62,000 bases of DNA from Symbiodinium natans (GCA_905221605.1 CAJNDS010002599.1:185001-247000); one strand, 5' to 3'. Positions 11,226 to 22,979 are shown, counted from the stretch's first letter. Notes: a model not told the origin generated them from the sequence alone. A program made the numbers and translations.

Positions 11226-12305
11226 AGACCCCTAAGCACCTGAGTCCTTCCTACCGAGGCCGTGAAGCGCTGCCAACGCCCAGCGCAGCCCTGCCGAAGT
11301 GTTGCTGATCGGGGGTTTAAGGGCTACAAGAAGTTTAGGGTTTAGGGTTTAGGGGTTACAAGAAGTTTAGGGTTTAGGGTGTGGGGGTTTGGGGTTTGGG
11401 GTTTCGGGTTTGGGGTTGGGAGTTTAGGGGTGAACAGAAGTTCGCTGCGGACTAAAGTATGACCAGGCAGCCCATCTGTCTCCTTAGTCGTAGAGTAGTT
11501 AACCTTTCAACCTTTGGGGTAGAAACATGGGGGTCTACGAAATTAGGGGGGGGGGGTACCTAATTAACTGGGGTCCGTATTATAAGAATATTCCTACTGT
11601 TTGGGGGCAGTTAACCTTTCAACCCTTTGGGGTAGAATCCCTTTGTCAAACATCCGGTGGGTTAGCCTTTAGGTACCTTAGGGTACCGGAGAACTGGGCT
11701 TCAGCTTCGGGCCCATCTTCGTCAGGTCTTTAGTTATTTCGGGTTTAGGGTTTCGGGTTTATAAGTTTTGTGGTTCCTCGTATTCATATTCAGGGAGCTA
11801 AAAGTTAAACTTTCATTGGGAACTAAAGAGCAACCAAGCAGATGGCCCCAGCAAATTGCGCCCTGCGAACTTTGAACGGCAAAATCCGAAACCCACAGCC
11901 CTAGATCCTAAACCCTAACCTCTAAACCCGAAGCCCCTAAACCCTTGCCCCCCAACCTGGGCGAGCGCATACTTCCCTACACTAAGGTATGTCAAACTCT
12001 AAACCCTAAGCCCTAAAACCCTATTAACCCTAAACCCTTAAATCCCTATAGGCCCTTAAACCTTGAAACCCTAAGCCCTTAAACCCTAAAACCCTAAACC
12101 CTTCAGCCTTAAACCCGAAACCCGAAACCCTGAGCCCTAAGCCCCAAAGCCCTCAACCCTAAAGCGATTGAGCCCCCAGTACCCGCCCAAAGCCCCCCGA
12201 AGCCCAACACAGCAGGGAGTGCATTGACGCCCCTGAGTTGGTCGGCTGCCTTCCGCCTTCGCCCTAGCAGCACTTGTGGGGGGTGTGTTTGGGGCATGGG
12301 CTTGG

Positions 12306-12390
12306 GGTTTAGGGTTTAGGGTTTGGGTTTTGGGGTTTGGGGTTTGGGGTTTGGGGTTTGGGGTTTGGGGTTTGGGGTTTGGGGTTTGGG
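12306..12390 (+). repeat. Telomere-variant array (TTTGGGG)n
   Basis: About ten TTTGGGG units after two TTTAGGG units. A homogenised variant block, not random decay. Confidence 0.9.
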
Positions 12391-12903
12391 GGCTTCCCCC
12401 GCCAGCAATCCCAAGTATGTTTACAGTAGGGGTTTCGGGCTTCAGGGTTTAGGGGTTTGGGGTTTCGCAGTTTACTGATCATCCTTTGGGGGTTCACGAT
12501 AGCAGAGGACCCTATAGATTCCCAAGTACTAGGATGCCCTTATTATAAGGACCCCAGTAATAAGATACCCCTGGTCTCGGACACCCCCATGTTTCGGGGT
12601 TGCAGAGTTTATGGCTTTGCGTCGCGGGGCTTAGTTGGGATACCACTACAAAGCCTAAACGGGCCTAAACCCTCATTAAAAAAAAGTGTTGCAAACTCAA
12701 AAATCCCAAAACACCTATAGTTGAACCCTGGGTCCCCAAACTGTGCCCTAAACCCAAAAAGCTGAAGGGTTTAGGGTTCAGGGTTTAGGGTTTAGGGTTT
12801 AGGGCTGAGCCCTAACCTCATGGGTCGCTTGTCAAGGCGAATGCCCTGTCGAGACCCCCCTCCTTCAGGCCGGCCGCTCGCCCCACTCTTGAAAGTTTGT
12901 TGG

Positions 12904-13003
12904 TGTAGGGTTTAGGGTTTAGGGTTTAGGGTTTAGGGTTTAGGGTTTAGGGTTTAGGGTTTAGGGTTTAGGGTTTAGGGTTTAGGGTTTAGGGTTTAGG
13001 GTT
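12904..13003 (+). repeat. Interstitial telomeric array (TTTAGGG)n
   Basis: About 14 perfect units. Confidence 0.96.
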
Positions 13004-13189
13004 GTTGGCCTCGTGGGTTTACAGGCCTCAGTGATTTTAGTGGGCTTCGGGCTTCGTGAGATTCATTGCCCCTTCAGGCTTGGTGGGCTTTCGGGGCTTA
13101 GGGGATGTAGCAACTTGTTGAGGATCGGGAAAACCTGGATCCTGCACGACTATCGACCCTCCTCTGGGGAGGGGTGGGGAGGTACACCC

Positions 13190-13326
13190 TACTTGGAGGT
13201 TCAGAGGGTACTTAGTTACCCATTATAAGTGTAGTTATAACCCACAAAGAAGCCCCTGACGTACCCTTTATAGGGTTCTAATTGGGTTATAAGTACCGTT
13301 ATATCTGGGTTGCTAAGTACCAAGTA
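13190..13326. mobile_element. MITE-like element, family A
   Basis: Left end TACTTGGAGGTTCAGAGGGTAC, interior TTACCCATTATAAGTGTAG and ATTGGGTTATAAGTACCG, right end TGCTAAGTACCAAGTA with part of the inverted arm lost. Confidence 0.7.
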
Positions 13327-13361
13327 CACCCTAGATGCCCTGATAGCCCACATGCTGCCAG

Positions 13362-13434
13362 GCTTGACGTGTGAGCAGATTGATACCTCGAACTGCTCCG
13401 AGGTGCAAGCGCTTGGCGAACTTGAGGGCTTTAC
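13362..13434 (+). CDS. Candidate Cys-rich micro-exon
   Basis: After CTGCCAG the frame reads LTCEQIDTSNCSEVQALGEL. A possible GT donor lies at 13403. It abuts the family A element on the left and a CCCTAAA array on the right. Confidence 0.32.
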
Positions 13435-13450
13435 CTGACCCCTAAATCTT

Positions 13451-13514
13451 AAAACCCTAAACCCTAAACCCTAAACCCTAAACCCTAAACCCTAAACCCT
13501 AAACCCTAAACCCC
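13451..13514 (-). repeat. Interstitial telomeric array (CCCTAAA)n
   Basis: About nine units. Confidence 0.95.
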
Positions 13515-14222
13515 GCCCCTCACCTCGCAAGTGCGCTACTTGCTAGTAGCCCCTGAACCCATTGGAGCATTGGAAGCGAACTTGCTGCAAGTGAGCCCCT
13601 GACCCTGAAACGGAAAGTAGGGTGGGTGGATCTCACAGACTCCTCCTGCTCGTTGCACGCTGCGTCCTTATAGGGGAAGCATTCATCTCCTAATCCTGAA
13701 ACCTACACCCTAGTCCCACTAAACCGACTAAACCCACTATACCCACCAAATACACGAAACCCGAAACCCTAAGCCCACTAAACACTAAACCCTGAACCCT
13801 AGACCCCAAACCCCAAACCCTAACCCTAAGCTCCAACCCCCCAAACCCTAAACCCTAAACTGGAAACCTTACTTCAGGGTCAATGTCAGCCAAGTACCCG
13901 AGTTGTGGGCTTGCTAAAGTTTGGGGTTTTAGGTTTTTGGGGTTTAGGGTCTAGGGTTTTGGGTTTAGGGCGTTGGGGGTTTTAAGGTTTGGAGTGTCGG
14001 GTTTTTGTTAATGCATAAGGCTGTTGGGGGTTACTAAGGGTTAAGGGTTTAGGGTGTTGGGCCAATTGGGGTTTGGGGCCTTTTTAGGGTTTGGGGAAAC
14101 CCCAATTCCTACACCCCTAAAGACCCCAAACGCCCCTAAAAGTCCCCTAAAGCCCTTAAAGCCCCTAAAGCCCCCTAACGCCCCCCCTAAAGCCCCAAGA
14201 AGACCCTTACAACTTCCTTAGC

Positions 14223-14291
14223 CAATAGGGTTATAATTGGGGTATAAGTACAGGTATAATTGGGTTTCTAAGTACCATGAACCTCCAAGTA
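14223..14291. mobile_element. MITE family A, right-half fragment
   Basis: Contains AATAGGGTTATAATTGGGG, then TTCTAAGTACCATGAACCTC and CAAGTA at the end. The left half is absent. Confidence 0.65.
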
Positions 14292-14917
14292 ACGTCCAAA
14301 CCCGAAACCCCTTGGTGAGTGTATATAAGGTTCCTTTTTCATATTGGTGAGTGTATATATTGGGTGGTACAAGAAATATAAACCCTGCTTCATATGAGTA
14401 AAGACCCTTACAACTTGCTTGGCTCCCACTTGTGGAACCGGATGCTTGGGAGGTTGAGGGCGGAGGCAGCTGTGAGGCCTCTCGGGGCTTAGCGTTTGGG
14501 GCCTCTTTTGGGGGGGGGGGGGGGGGGGTTGGGGTTTAGGATTTAGGGTTTGGGGTTTAGGGTTTGGGGTTTGGGGTTTAGGATCTAGGGTTGGGAGCTT
14601 GGGGGTGTGGGGTCTTGGGGCTTAGGGTTTGAGGGGTTGGGTTACGGCTGCGGTTTAGGAGTGTGATTTCGGGTTGAGGTTTAGGTTTAGGAGTGTGATT
14701 TCGGGTTGAGGTTTAGGGGTTGGGTTCATGCATAAGCATGAGGACTGCTGTAGAACAGTCTCACATATTCAACTAGTCCACGCTTCGCTTGGTAGTTGCC
14801 CTTTTCTGTGTCTTTTCGTCTTGCTCTTGGCGCTTTTCTGCTTTTCGACATCTTATGCCATTCTTCAATTTCTTTGTGAAGTGGGCCGTGAATGAACTCT
14901 GAGTCCCAAAATATGGG

Positions 14918-15035
14918 TAGGGTTTAGGGTTTAGGGTTTAGGGTTTAGGGTTTAGGGTTTAGGGTTTAGGGTTTAGGGTTTAGGGTTTAGGGTTTAGGTT
15001 TTTGGGTTTAGGGTTTAGGGTTTAGGGTTTAGGGG
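14918..15035 (+). repeat. Interstitial telomeric array (TTTAGGG)n
   Basis: About 16 units with one TTTTTGGG interruption. Confidence 0.95.
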
Positions 15036-15543
15036 ATCAAACAAAATGTTGCATGTTGCGCCTTATCTTCTAATCGTGCGAATGAGAGCCAGGACCCGTA
15101 TCACCTTCATGTGGAAACCCTAGAACCCGATGAGCCAACATCAAGTACAAGGCGTCATGACCTCTCATCTTGCTGTTTTTGGGTGCTCCGCTTTTGGGGA
15201 CACGTATCGGTGGAGCGAGCGCCTTAAACCCTAAGCCCTAAGCCTCCCTAAACCCCAAACTCCTAAGTGGAGTACCCGATTTAGGATTGTCATTGAGGCT
15301 TGTCAGAAGAGGGTACATGCAAGGCCATAACCCATTCAAACCGTAGTTACACGATTCCCCAAAGCCCAACTGCCAAAAGCCCCAGACCCTACAGTACATC
15401 CCTAAATCCCGAAATCCATTAAGCCCCTGAAATAATCTTAAACCCCCGAATACGCAACAGAAAGGGCTCGTTGCACTTAAGCCTAAACCCTAAACCCCAA
15501 ACACAAAAAAAAAGCAACAAGACCCCCACCGTGTCTTTCACAG

Positions 15544-15592
15544 ATCTTCTGCGTGCCACCCTACGTGGGCGAAGTCAGCCCGGCTCCCGGGG
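15544..15592 (+). CDS. Candidate Cys-rich micro-exon
   Basis: TTTCACAG precedes it, a good acceptor. The frame reads IFCVPPYVGEVSPAPG. A PPYVG string also occurs in a frame at 8318-8340 (PPYVGTTTVASC). Short but with consistent context. Confidence 0.3.
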
Positions 15593-15934
15593 ACCAAGCC
15601 CAGGGTTGGTGGCCTTAGGGTTTAGGGCTTAGGGATTAGGGTGTTTAGGTGTTTTTTAAAGGTCATTTTCAGGGCTTTAAGGCTTTTTAGGGTCGTTGGG
15701 GGCTTAGGGTTTAGGGCTTAGGGATTAGGGTGTTTAGGGTTTTTTAACGGTCATGTTTTGGGGGTTTTAAGGCTTGTTTAGGGTCTTTAGGGTGTTCAGG
15801 TTTGTCAGGGTTTGGGATTTTCAGGTTTCAAGGTTTAGGGTTTCCGGGTGCGGGGTCTCGGGTGAAGGGGGCAAGGGTTTAAGGATAAGGGTTCAGCGTC
15901 CCTGCTGTAGGATCTGTAGGGTTTAGGGTCCATA

Positions 15935-15994
15935 CTAACAATCCTTAATGGGATTATAGCACCCCAGAGTAAAGTCCCTATTAAGGACTGTTAG
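15935..15994. repeat. Inverted-repeat element, family F
   Basis: CTAACAATCCTTAATGGGATTATA pairs with GTCCCTATTAAGGACTGTTAG around a short centre. Relative of 9367-9438. Confidence 0.65.
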
Positions 15995-16894
15995 TCTAAG
16001 GGGAACATCACAAGTTTAGGATCTAAAAGAAAAGGGTGTTGAGGGCGTATAAAGATGCTTAGGGATTGGGAACCGCAAGTTCCCAAGGACTCCCCAAGAC
16101 TTTCCGAGGGCCTCCTTAAGGCTCCCGAAGGTTTTAGGCCCGGAGAAGGAAGCAGGGTTTAAGGTTCAGGGTTTAGGGTTTAGGGCTTAGGGTTTAGGGA
16201 ATAGGGTTTAGAGGTTTCAGGGCATAGGAGGCCTTGCGGGGTCATAGCAAGACGCTGAACAGACAAGCTTTCATAGGAGTATAGACGCCAACCACTAGGA
16301 TTCCCTTGCAACAAGGACCTCAATAAAGACAGCCCTAATTCGGAAACCCCCCATATTCGGGCGGAATCATCTCCGGTGGTTTGTCTCAGTCTTTCGCTCG
16401 CACATCCACTGCGTGACTACGGACCACCACCAGAGCAAAAGCTACCCCGCGCATAGTGACACCGCGTTGATCATAGCTCCACACCTCTGTGGAGCTCAGT
16501 GGTACCAGTCGGAGAATGGGTATTTCCTGGCAAGGGGAGCCAACGGAGTTCTGAAGAAGTTTTTGGCTCTGCAGGCATGAGCCACCCACCGCAGATGCGG
16601 TTCGGCCCCCTGAAACGCTGACCATTCTGCAGAATTCTGCATGCGAGCATACATGAGGTCTCTCTTTCCGAACTGCAATGCTCTGCTTGAGTCCACACGA
16701 TGCGTCAAGACTCACTGCAATTGCTTACCCCAGCATCCCTAAGCACCCGAGGCCCTCAACCCTAAACCCTAAGCCCTAAGCCCTAAACCCTAAACTTCCT
16801 AAGCCCTAAACTTCCTAAACCCGAAACCCTAAACCCCGAACCCCCCCAGCATCCCGAGGTTCCCAAGCCCCGGAAGGGTCCTAAGCCCCTCCAG

Positions 16895-16970
16895 GCACCG
16901 CAAGCTGCATGGTGGACAACACCAACCCGGACCAGCCCTTGGTGCAGCTCGGACTCCACTTGGGGACTCT
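16895..16970 (+). CDS. Candidate Cys-rich micro-exon
   Basis: A CAG precedes it. The frame reads TASCMVDNTNPDQPLVQLG, GC-rich, lying between a CCCTAAA block and a TTTAGGG block. Confidence 0.28.
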
Positions 16971-17147
16971 GAAGGGGGGGAGATAGGGTTTGGAGTTTAG
17001 GGTTTAGGGCTCAGGGTCGTTTAGGGTTTTGGGTTGTGTTTGGGTCTTGGGTTTAGGGTTTAGCTGAACATAATGGCCCTAAACCCTACACCCTAAACCC
17101 TAGAGCCTAAACCCAGGGTATATTTCTCCTTTCAGGACAGAACATAT

Positions 17148-17180
17148 ACATATATATATATATATATGTATATATACACA
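17148..17180. repeat. TA microsatellite
   Basis: Alternating TA/CA-rich run of about 30 bp. Confidence 0.9.
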
Positions 17181-17939
17181 CTTGTCTTCTTGTGCCCCAA
17201 GATCTTCACCACCTTACCGACACATCTTTTCTCTTATGTACATTTTCGGGCGGCGGGGCCTAGTCGGAGACGCTCCAGGGTGAAGCAGCGTCGGAGGGCG
17301 GTCTCAGGGCTTTAGGATTGTTAGGTTTTTTTAGATTTTGGGTTGAGGGTTTTGAGGTTAGGGTTTTAGGGTTTTAGGGTTTCAGGGTTTTTGGAGTTAG
17401 TGTTTGAGGGTTTCAGGGTTTTTCAGGTTAGGGTGTAGGGTTTTAGGGTCTAGGGTTGTAGGGGTCTAGGGCCCACTTTGGCCCTTTGGGTCGCCTCGGC
17501 CCCACTACCTTCGCCAACGCAATGCAGTGGCTCAGCATAGAGGCACCACTTCCAAGCCCCAGCATACGCACTACTCAGACATACAGGCACTAAAACCCTT
17601 AAAGCCCTTAAAGCCCTAAACCCTAAACCCTTAACCTCCTAAACGGCACCTAGCTTGAATTTTGAACAGACTTGAACGTGACAACGCCCTGAACCCCAAA
17701 CCTTCCAAGCCCTAGTCTAGAACCCCTAGAGCCCAACGCCTTAACCCCTCCCAACCCTAAACCCTAGCCCCTAAACCCTACACCCTAAACCCTAAACCCT
17801 AAACCCTAAAACCTAAAACCTAAACCCTAAACCCTAAACCCTAAACGTACCGAGGATGCCAGTGGAGCCCTGTACCCTTGGATGCCAGGGCCCTGACAGA
17901 GTCTGAAGGGTTCCGGTCAACTTGTGTTCTGTTCCAGTT

Positions 17940-18028
17940 ATACTTGGAGCATGGAGGGTTTAGGGTTTAGGGTTTAGGGTTTAGGGTTTAGTGTTTAGGG
18001 TTTAGGGTTTAGGGTTTAGGGTTTAGGG
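17940..18028 (+). repeat. Interstitial telomeric array (TTTAGGG)n
   Basis: About 12 units with one TTTAGTG variant. Confidence 0.95.
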
Positions 18029-19107
18029 CGTAGGCTAGTGATGAGTAAGAAGGCTTTACGTACCCCGGGCAAAGTGCTCACCAGCTGAACCTCCAAGTAG
18101 GGTAGGTAATAAGCCCGACAACCCCAAACCCTAAACCCTAACAATGCTCAACCCAACAAACCTAAAGCCAACTATCCGAAAGCCAACAACTCCGCAGCTA
18201 AAACCCTAAACCTTAAACCCCAGGGCTTGGGGGCTCCTGCCGCACTTTTTTCCCCTCCCGGCGTAGCCTCTGGGATGAGAGGCATACCTAGTGACTAGGT
18301 TGCCCTTTGGGACATTCTATGTTTTAGCTTATTTGGGTGTATAAGGGACCCTACATTTCATTATTTTGCAAAGGGTGTAAAGGCCAACCCAGACCAGGAT
18401 CTGTAGGGTTGGGGATTTAGGGATTTCGGGCCTGGGGCTTAGGGTTCAGGATTTAGGGTTGGATTTAGGGTTGAGGATTCGGGGTTTAGGTTTAACAGGG
18501 TTTCGGGTGGGGATTTACGGATTTAGGGCTCGGGTTTCTGGGATGACGCTGTGACTGAGCTTGATGCAAGCTCGTGGGCCAGGGGTTCGAGTTCAGGGGT
18601 TATTGGCGGGCCCTGCCTCTACACCTACATACCCAGCCTACATCAAGCTGCCTCGCAGCTTCATGCCACCAGTGCGACCTTCTAAGCGCAAGGCCCTCAA
18701 ATCCTAAATGTCCTACACTTGCAATCGCAACACTTCGGGGCCAAGGCGTAGCAGAATCAGTGCGCCAGCGCAGCGGGTGTTGGCCCAAGCACGCCCCAAA
18801 AAATAATCAAACCCTGCCCGAAGCTTCATCAACTCCACTGCGACCTCGTGCTGAAGCTACAGGCGTCCGGCTGGATCCCCGAAGGAGCTCATGCTGGTCC
18901 GTTTAGGGTTTAGGGTTTAGGGTTTATAGGGTTTAGGGTTTAGGGTTTATAGGGTTTAGGGTTTAGGGTTTATAAGGTTTAGGGAGAAAAGTTTTGTGGG
19001 ATCGACATGAGATCTGCACCAACGGCCAGACCGAACCAGCCGGCGCGTCCACCGCCTTGGTTCGTGGAGAAGAACTACCCGGGCTGGTACAGGATGACGA
19101 AGAACCT

Positions 19108-19210
19108 TACTTGGAGGTTCATGGTACTTAGGAACTCATTCTAACTGTACTTACAACCCACGTATGAGACCTATAAGCCCCTTAAGTACCCTAATATGGT
19201 TCTAAGTACG
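19108..19210. mobile_element. MITE family A, right-truncated copy
   Basis: Left end TACTTGGAGGTTCATGGTAC, interior CCCCTTAAGTACCCTAATATGG. The right inverted arm is missing. A further left-end fragment follows at 19278-19340. Confidence 0.7.
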
Positions 19211-19442
19211 GTGCACTTTGGGGTTTAGGCCTTCTTGGCTTTCGGCGTTCGGGGTTGTGTAATGGGGCTGATAAGATGCTTGGAGGTTCATGGTACTTAG
19301 CATTAGCTACCCAATTATAACTGCACTTCTCTTGCCCACTCTTGGCAGGTTCTAAGCTTTTTTGCTCCAGTTGTGTATACTATATATTATTAGACTAATA
19401 ATAATACAATTTATATTAATATGATATAGATATAATGGTATT

Positions 19443-20531
19443 TGTGTCTGCCTTGTTTAGGCCCGAGGTTTGAGTCTCAGGACCAGTAGCCATGTGCAAA
19501 ATCCCCAAAGCCCGAGTCCCACTTAACCAGTTTTGAGTTTGAAAGCCCGAGTCTCACTTAACCAAGTGCCCGGCCGAGTCCGAGTTTTGGGACCTAACCA
19601 CCCTTCCTTTCGTCCATGTTCTGCCGAACCACACCATCGTCGTTGAAGCAACCATGCCGGGGCCTCTGTGTGTTTGTTGTAGGGTTTAGTGGGGGGTGGG
19701 TGGGCCCGAGACCAAGACTTCAACCCCCAACCCCTAATAAGCCCACAGGGACCCTGTACCCTAAACCCGGACCTTTAAGCCCGAGACTCTAAGCCCGATA
19801 TTGAGTTTAAGCCCGAGTAAGCCCGAAACCCCAGCAAACCCCCTGAGCTTTCGACAACGGCGACTTCGCTGGCCGAGTCCGAGGTGGGGGAGCTGTGCTC
19901 GAACATGCCCGAGTTTTGGGCGTGTTCGTCACAGCTCCAAGCCGATGCTGTGCTCAGACAGTGCCCAAGTGCACTGTTTGTCACAGCATCACAAAAAGGT
20001 TCATGCTCATTCAGGGCCCGAGTCCGAGGGCCTTGGATGTCATGTGCCACGTGCCATGTGGTTTAAAAATTTAGTGCTACGAGTTCGCCCGGGGCCTCAG
20101 CTTGCCCGAGGCATCCGCGGGAGCCCGAGACCGAGCCTAAACCCGCAACCCTAAACCCTAAACCCTAAACCCGGGCATTCGGAGTTTGAGGAAAGTAGGA
20201 ATGACTGTCTGAGTGCCTTGACATTGAGTTCCCGAGACGTAGGCTCCAACCCGAGATGTTATTTCTATCAACCCAGGTCCATGCTGGCCACAGCGATCGA
20301 GCCTTCTGGCCCGAGGATGTGCCAAGCCCAGTTCAGCACACAGTTGTCATTGGCGTGCTTGTGTTTGCAGTTGGAAACCTCCTAGTCGAAAGTCAGGGCT
20401 CAAGGCCACTGCCAGCAGAACCCATGCACACCACAGCCATGACAGAGTGCCAGTAGCACGATGAAGTCAAGTTTGAAGTATGTCCGAGTTTGAAGCATGT
20501 CTGAAGTAAGCCATTAGCCCATTATTTTGCC
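19443..20531 (+). other. Start of CCGAG-rich block, exons not resolved
   Basis: From here on the motif CCGAG, usually as GCCCGAG or GTCCGAG, becomes very frequent and telomeric repeats become rare. Two open frames (19801-20154 and 20256-20456) may include exons upstream of the gene starting at 20532. I cannot assign splice sites. Confidence 0.4.
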
Positions 20532-20711
20532 ATGTCTCAGTCTCAGTCTGAGCGGGATGGAAAGTGGTCCGAGCGTGGCGGAAGTTGGTCCGAGTGGTGG
20601 TCCTCGTCCAATGATTGGAGCCCGTCCGATGAGTGGTGGTCCGGGCTTCCCGACAATGGCTCCTTGCCCGAGAAGAAGGCTGGGTCCAATCGAGTGCAAT
20701 GCAGCAGCAAG
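20532..20711 (+). CDS. Exon 1 of intron-rich gene, unknown function
   Basis: Starts at ATG 20532 and runs 60 codons in phase to AAG followed by a GT donor at 20712. The peptide begins MSQSQSERDGKWSERGG and is rich in Trp, Ser, Glu and Asp (SEWW, DEWW). It looks disordered. Intron 1 is 20712-20781 (70 bp, GT..ACAG), and phase 0 is kept into the next exon, which supports the model. No known domain. The start could lie further upstream if 5' exons exist. Confidence 0.6.
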
Positions 20712-20781
20712 GTGAAACTGAGTCATTCAGATTCACATTGCTTAATATTTACCGGTCGAGAGTGAGTCGCTTGACTGACAG

Positions 20782-20958
20782 GATCAGCCCGAGCCGAAGG
20801 GGATGCCCAAGTACAAGCCAGCCAAGCCCAAGACCAACCCCGAGCCCAAGGCCAAGCCCGAGCCGTCCTCGAGTGCCGCGACGGAGGTCAAGAAGAAGTC
20901 GAAGAACCCGGGCAAGGCGCAGCGCGAGCACAAGAAGAGGCAGAAATTGGCCCAGCAG
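20782..20958 (+). CDS. Exon 2, Lys/Pro/Glu-rich segment
   Basis: 59 codons in phase 0 with exon 1. It reads DQPEPKGMPKYKPAKPKTNP, then further KPEP-type repeats and a basic stretch (EVKKKSKN, REHKKRQK) that could serve as a nuclear localisation signal. It ends CAGCAG before a GT donor at 20959. Intron 2 is 20959-21052 (94 bp, GT..GAG). Confidence 0.6.
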
Positions 20959-21052
20959 GTGACCTGTTCGAAGTTAGTTCAATGATGGCGAAGTCCGAGC
21001 TGTGCAGTTTGCTTGGGGCATCTGTGATGCCGAGTCCTGCTGCCAAACTGAG

Positions 21053-21133
21053 GCCAAAGAGCACGTGCAGGCCCAAGCCAAGAAGGACGTGCCACTGTCC
21101 AACCTGCAGTACCAGATGATCGTGGACATGTGC
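21053..21133 (+). CDS. Exon 3 of intron-rich gene
   Basis: Phase 0 continuation: AKEHVQAQAKKDVPLSNLQY, then QMIVDMC. The donor is not GT. The clean join to the next exon would use a GA donor (GAGACT at 21134), an allowed dinoflagellate donor type, with acceptor TAACTTAG at 21205. Another donor nearby is possible. Confidence 0.5.
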
Positions 21134-21205
21134 GAGACTTGGCTAGCAATTGCATGGTCCAGCATGGCAAAATTTCCTGAACGTCTGACATGTCTTCTAA
21201 CTTAG

Positions 21206-21376
21206 GAGCTCAACACCTTGCTGGACGATTACAGCCAGGCCTTGGGGTGGTTCAGGAGGAATCGTCCGAGTCATTGGCAGGAGTATGGATTGGCCAAGCT
21301 CACTTTTCCGTCCGTGGACTACAAGACTCGGTACTCGAAGTCGACAGGCATCAAAGAACTCATGAGATGCATCCGA
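21206..21376 (+). CDS. Exon 4 of intron-rich gene
   Basis: 57 codons in phase 0: ELNTLLDDYSQALGWFRRN, then HWQEYGLAKLTFPSVDYKTR and STGIKELMRCIR. It is well structured in composition (aromatic and basic residues). It is followed by a 50-bp intron (21377-21426) with GT and TTTCAG ends. Function unknown. Confidence 0.58.
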
Positions 21377-21426
21377 GTGCTTTGGCTCTAGCAGCACTGG
21401 AGGTTTTAGATAGTTTTATGTTTCAG

Positions 21427-21580
21427 TCTGAGTCTAAGCAACAGACCGAGCAGCCTTTAAGCCTTACCCGCCAGGAAATGGCATCAGCGGCAGCCGAAGC
21501 TCACCAACTCCTGATGTGGTGGCAAAATCAGTTGCCCGGGAATCCATATTACATCCGAGAACCGCCCCGCAGCTGGGCTT
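21427..21580 (+). CDS. Exon 5 of intron-rich gene
   Basis: Phase 0: SESKQQTEQPLSLTRQEMAS, then AAEAHQLLMWWQNQLPGNPY and YIREPPRS. The 3' end is uncertain because a stop follows at 21598 and no clear donor is seen. Further exons probably lie between here and 22.1 kb, for example around 21690 and 21880-21980. Confidence 0.45.
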
Positions 21581-22092
21581 CTAATTATTGCTGTTGTTGA
21601 ATTGAATCAGACGGTTTGTTTGCCTTGGTTTTGCCCAGTCTGAATACCGTTGAGGACGTCCGTGCATTGACCAGAGCCACATGACCGAGGGTCAAAAAGC
21701 TGCAGCGAAAGCTGGTGCAGCCCCGCCTCGTACGAGTTGAATGTTTAAGTACGAGAGTCTGTCTTCCACGCGCTGCTGGAGACCGAGTCTTTTTGCAGTC
21801 CAGCGATGCCAGCCGGCTTTGTCGGTCGAAAAAGTAAGATATCATCCGCAGAGCAAGGTGGCTGTGTTGCAAGTCCAGCTCGAGTAGCCCGCATGGACAT
21901 GCGTCGCCCAGGTGCTGTTCTTGACCCAGTGCTGGAGCTCGAGTCTCCGCGGCACGACGATGAGGCGCCCGGTGCTTCCTAGCCTGCTGCAAAGTTAGAT
22001 TTGAGCGCATGAGTCTGGTCAAGTTTGACAGCAGAGTTGAGTTGTTTGTGAAAAATGCAGTTTCGGCCCGAGCTTTCAGCTTCAGAACTTTC

Positions 22093-22181
22093 ATGCCGAC
22101 CCGTGGTCACCCAGACTACGACACCCTAGGGTTCCAGTACGGACTTCTGATCAACAACCCCGAGGCCCTAGCATGAGAGTG
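22093..22181 (+). CDS. Candidate exon of intron-rich gene
   Basis: Open frame PTRGHPDYDTLGFQYGLLIN then NPEALA. Splice sites not certain. Placed on composition and on continuity with neighbouring open frames. Confidence 0.35.
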
Positions 22182-22191
22182 TTTCTGAGAG

Positions 22192-22387
22192 TCAGATTCA
22201 AACATTGACCGAGTGCATGAGTCTCTGCCTGAGGCACTCGCAAAACTGGGACCTGAAGCCAGAGCTGCCTACATGGCTGGCCCAGCACCGAGCCACAGTC
22301 AGGGTCAGGGTCAGGGTGCCAGTGCCGGCTTCCACGCCCTTGACGAGAGTGTCCCGCTCGAGAAGGCCCCGATTCTGACTGATGCAT
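22192..22387 (+). CDS. Candidate exon, Gly/Gln repeat
   Basis: Frame reading ESDSNIDRVHESLPEALAKL, then GPEARAAYMAGPAPSHSQGQ and a GQG run. It ends at a TAG that may belong to the intron acceptor TTTTAG, after which ITGLQPEAVVPCQVTEKLNE (from 22393) continues the coding signal. Confidence 0.4.
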
Positions 22388-22392
22388 TTTAG

Positions 22393-22500
22393 ATCACGGG
22401 GCTTCAACCGGAAGCCGTCGTTCCCTGCCAGGTGACCGAGAAGCTGAACGAGCTCGCGCCGCATTTGTACTACTTGCTCCGTGTGTGTCGATGCGACGAC
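22393..22500 (+). CDS. Candidate exon of intron-rich gene
   Basis: Frame ITGLQPEAVVPCQVTEKLNE, then LAPHLYYLLRVCRCDD. The end is not defined. A GTGTGTCGATG near 22485 may be a donor. Confidence 0.38.
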
Positions 22501-22727
22501 ATGGCCTACTGTGCCACTTGACTTTGCCAGTGTATTGAGTTAGTATGCTATGTAGCAGCAACTTTCAACTTCGGCTGCCGTGCCAGTGTCCCTAAGGGCC
22601 TCCTGGCGCTTCTGATGCACAGCCCGAGTGGAGCTGAGCATGCCCACGCCATCTCCCCGAAGCTTATCAGCCGCTTGGGCATTTAAAGCAACAATGCAGT
22701 GACATTTTGGTGTTAGCTATGATATTT

Positions 22728-22970
22728 GGCCAACCCCGCCAAGGATTTGTGCTCGAGAAGAGGTTCCCGGAGCAGTTCAAGTCCAAGAAGAGTCAGGACC
22801 GAAAGGAACGCTCGTGGCACCCGGACAAGGTGGTAACGGCCCATGTCCGAGAGAAGATGCACGCGTTCAGAGACAAAGCAGCACTTATTAATGGCAGCAT
22901 TGACTTAGTGAAGGCCACTTTACTTGCAAGTTTAGTGAAGGCAAACTGTGTTCGCATTGTGAAGCTTAGA
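22728..22970 (+). CDS. Candidate exon, basic
   Basis: Frame PRQGFVLEKRFPEQFKSKKS, then QDRKERSWHPDKVVTAHVRE and KMHAFRDKAALINGS. Lys/Arg-rich. The coding signal fades around 22900, where an intron probably starts. Confidence 0.45.
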
Positions 22971-22979
22971 TGAAGCGGC

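Larger units (their letters stand above)
5190..19440. other. Telomeric-repeat mosaic, main block
   Basis: Dozens of CCCTAAA and TTTAGGG blocks in mixed orientation, each a few units to about 150 bp, alternate with unique segments of 100-700 bp. The larger blocks, palindromic elements and Cys-rich exon-like islands are listed separately. A repeat-free segment at about 16350-16740 and one at 18540-18900 have overlapping short frames on both strands without motifs. I see no ordinary gene. Confidence 0.85.

Noticed and set aside
18555-18600. Another GGTTCGAGTTC B-box-like string
   Set aside because: No cloverleaf and no repeated copy.
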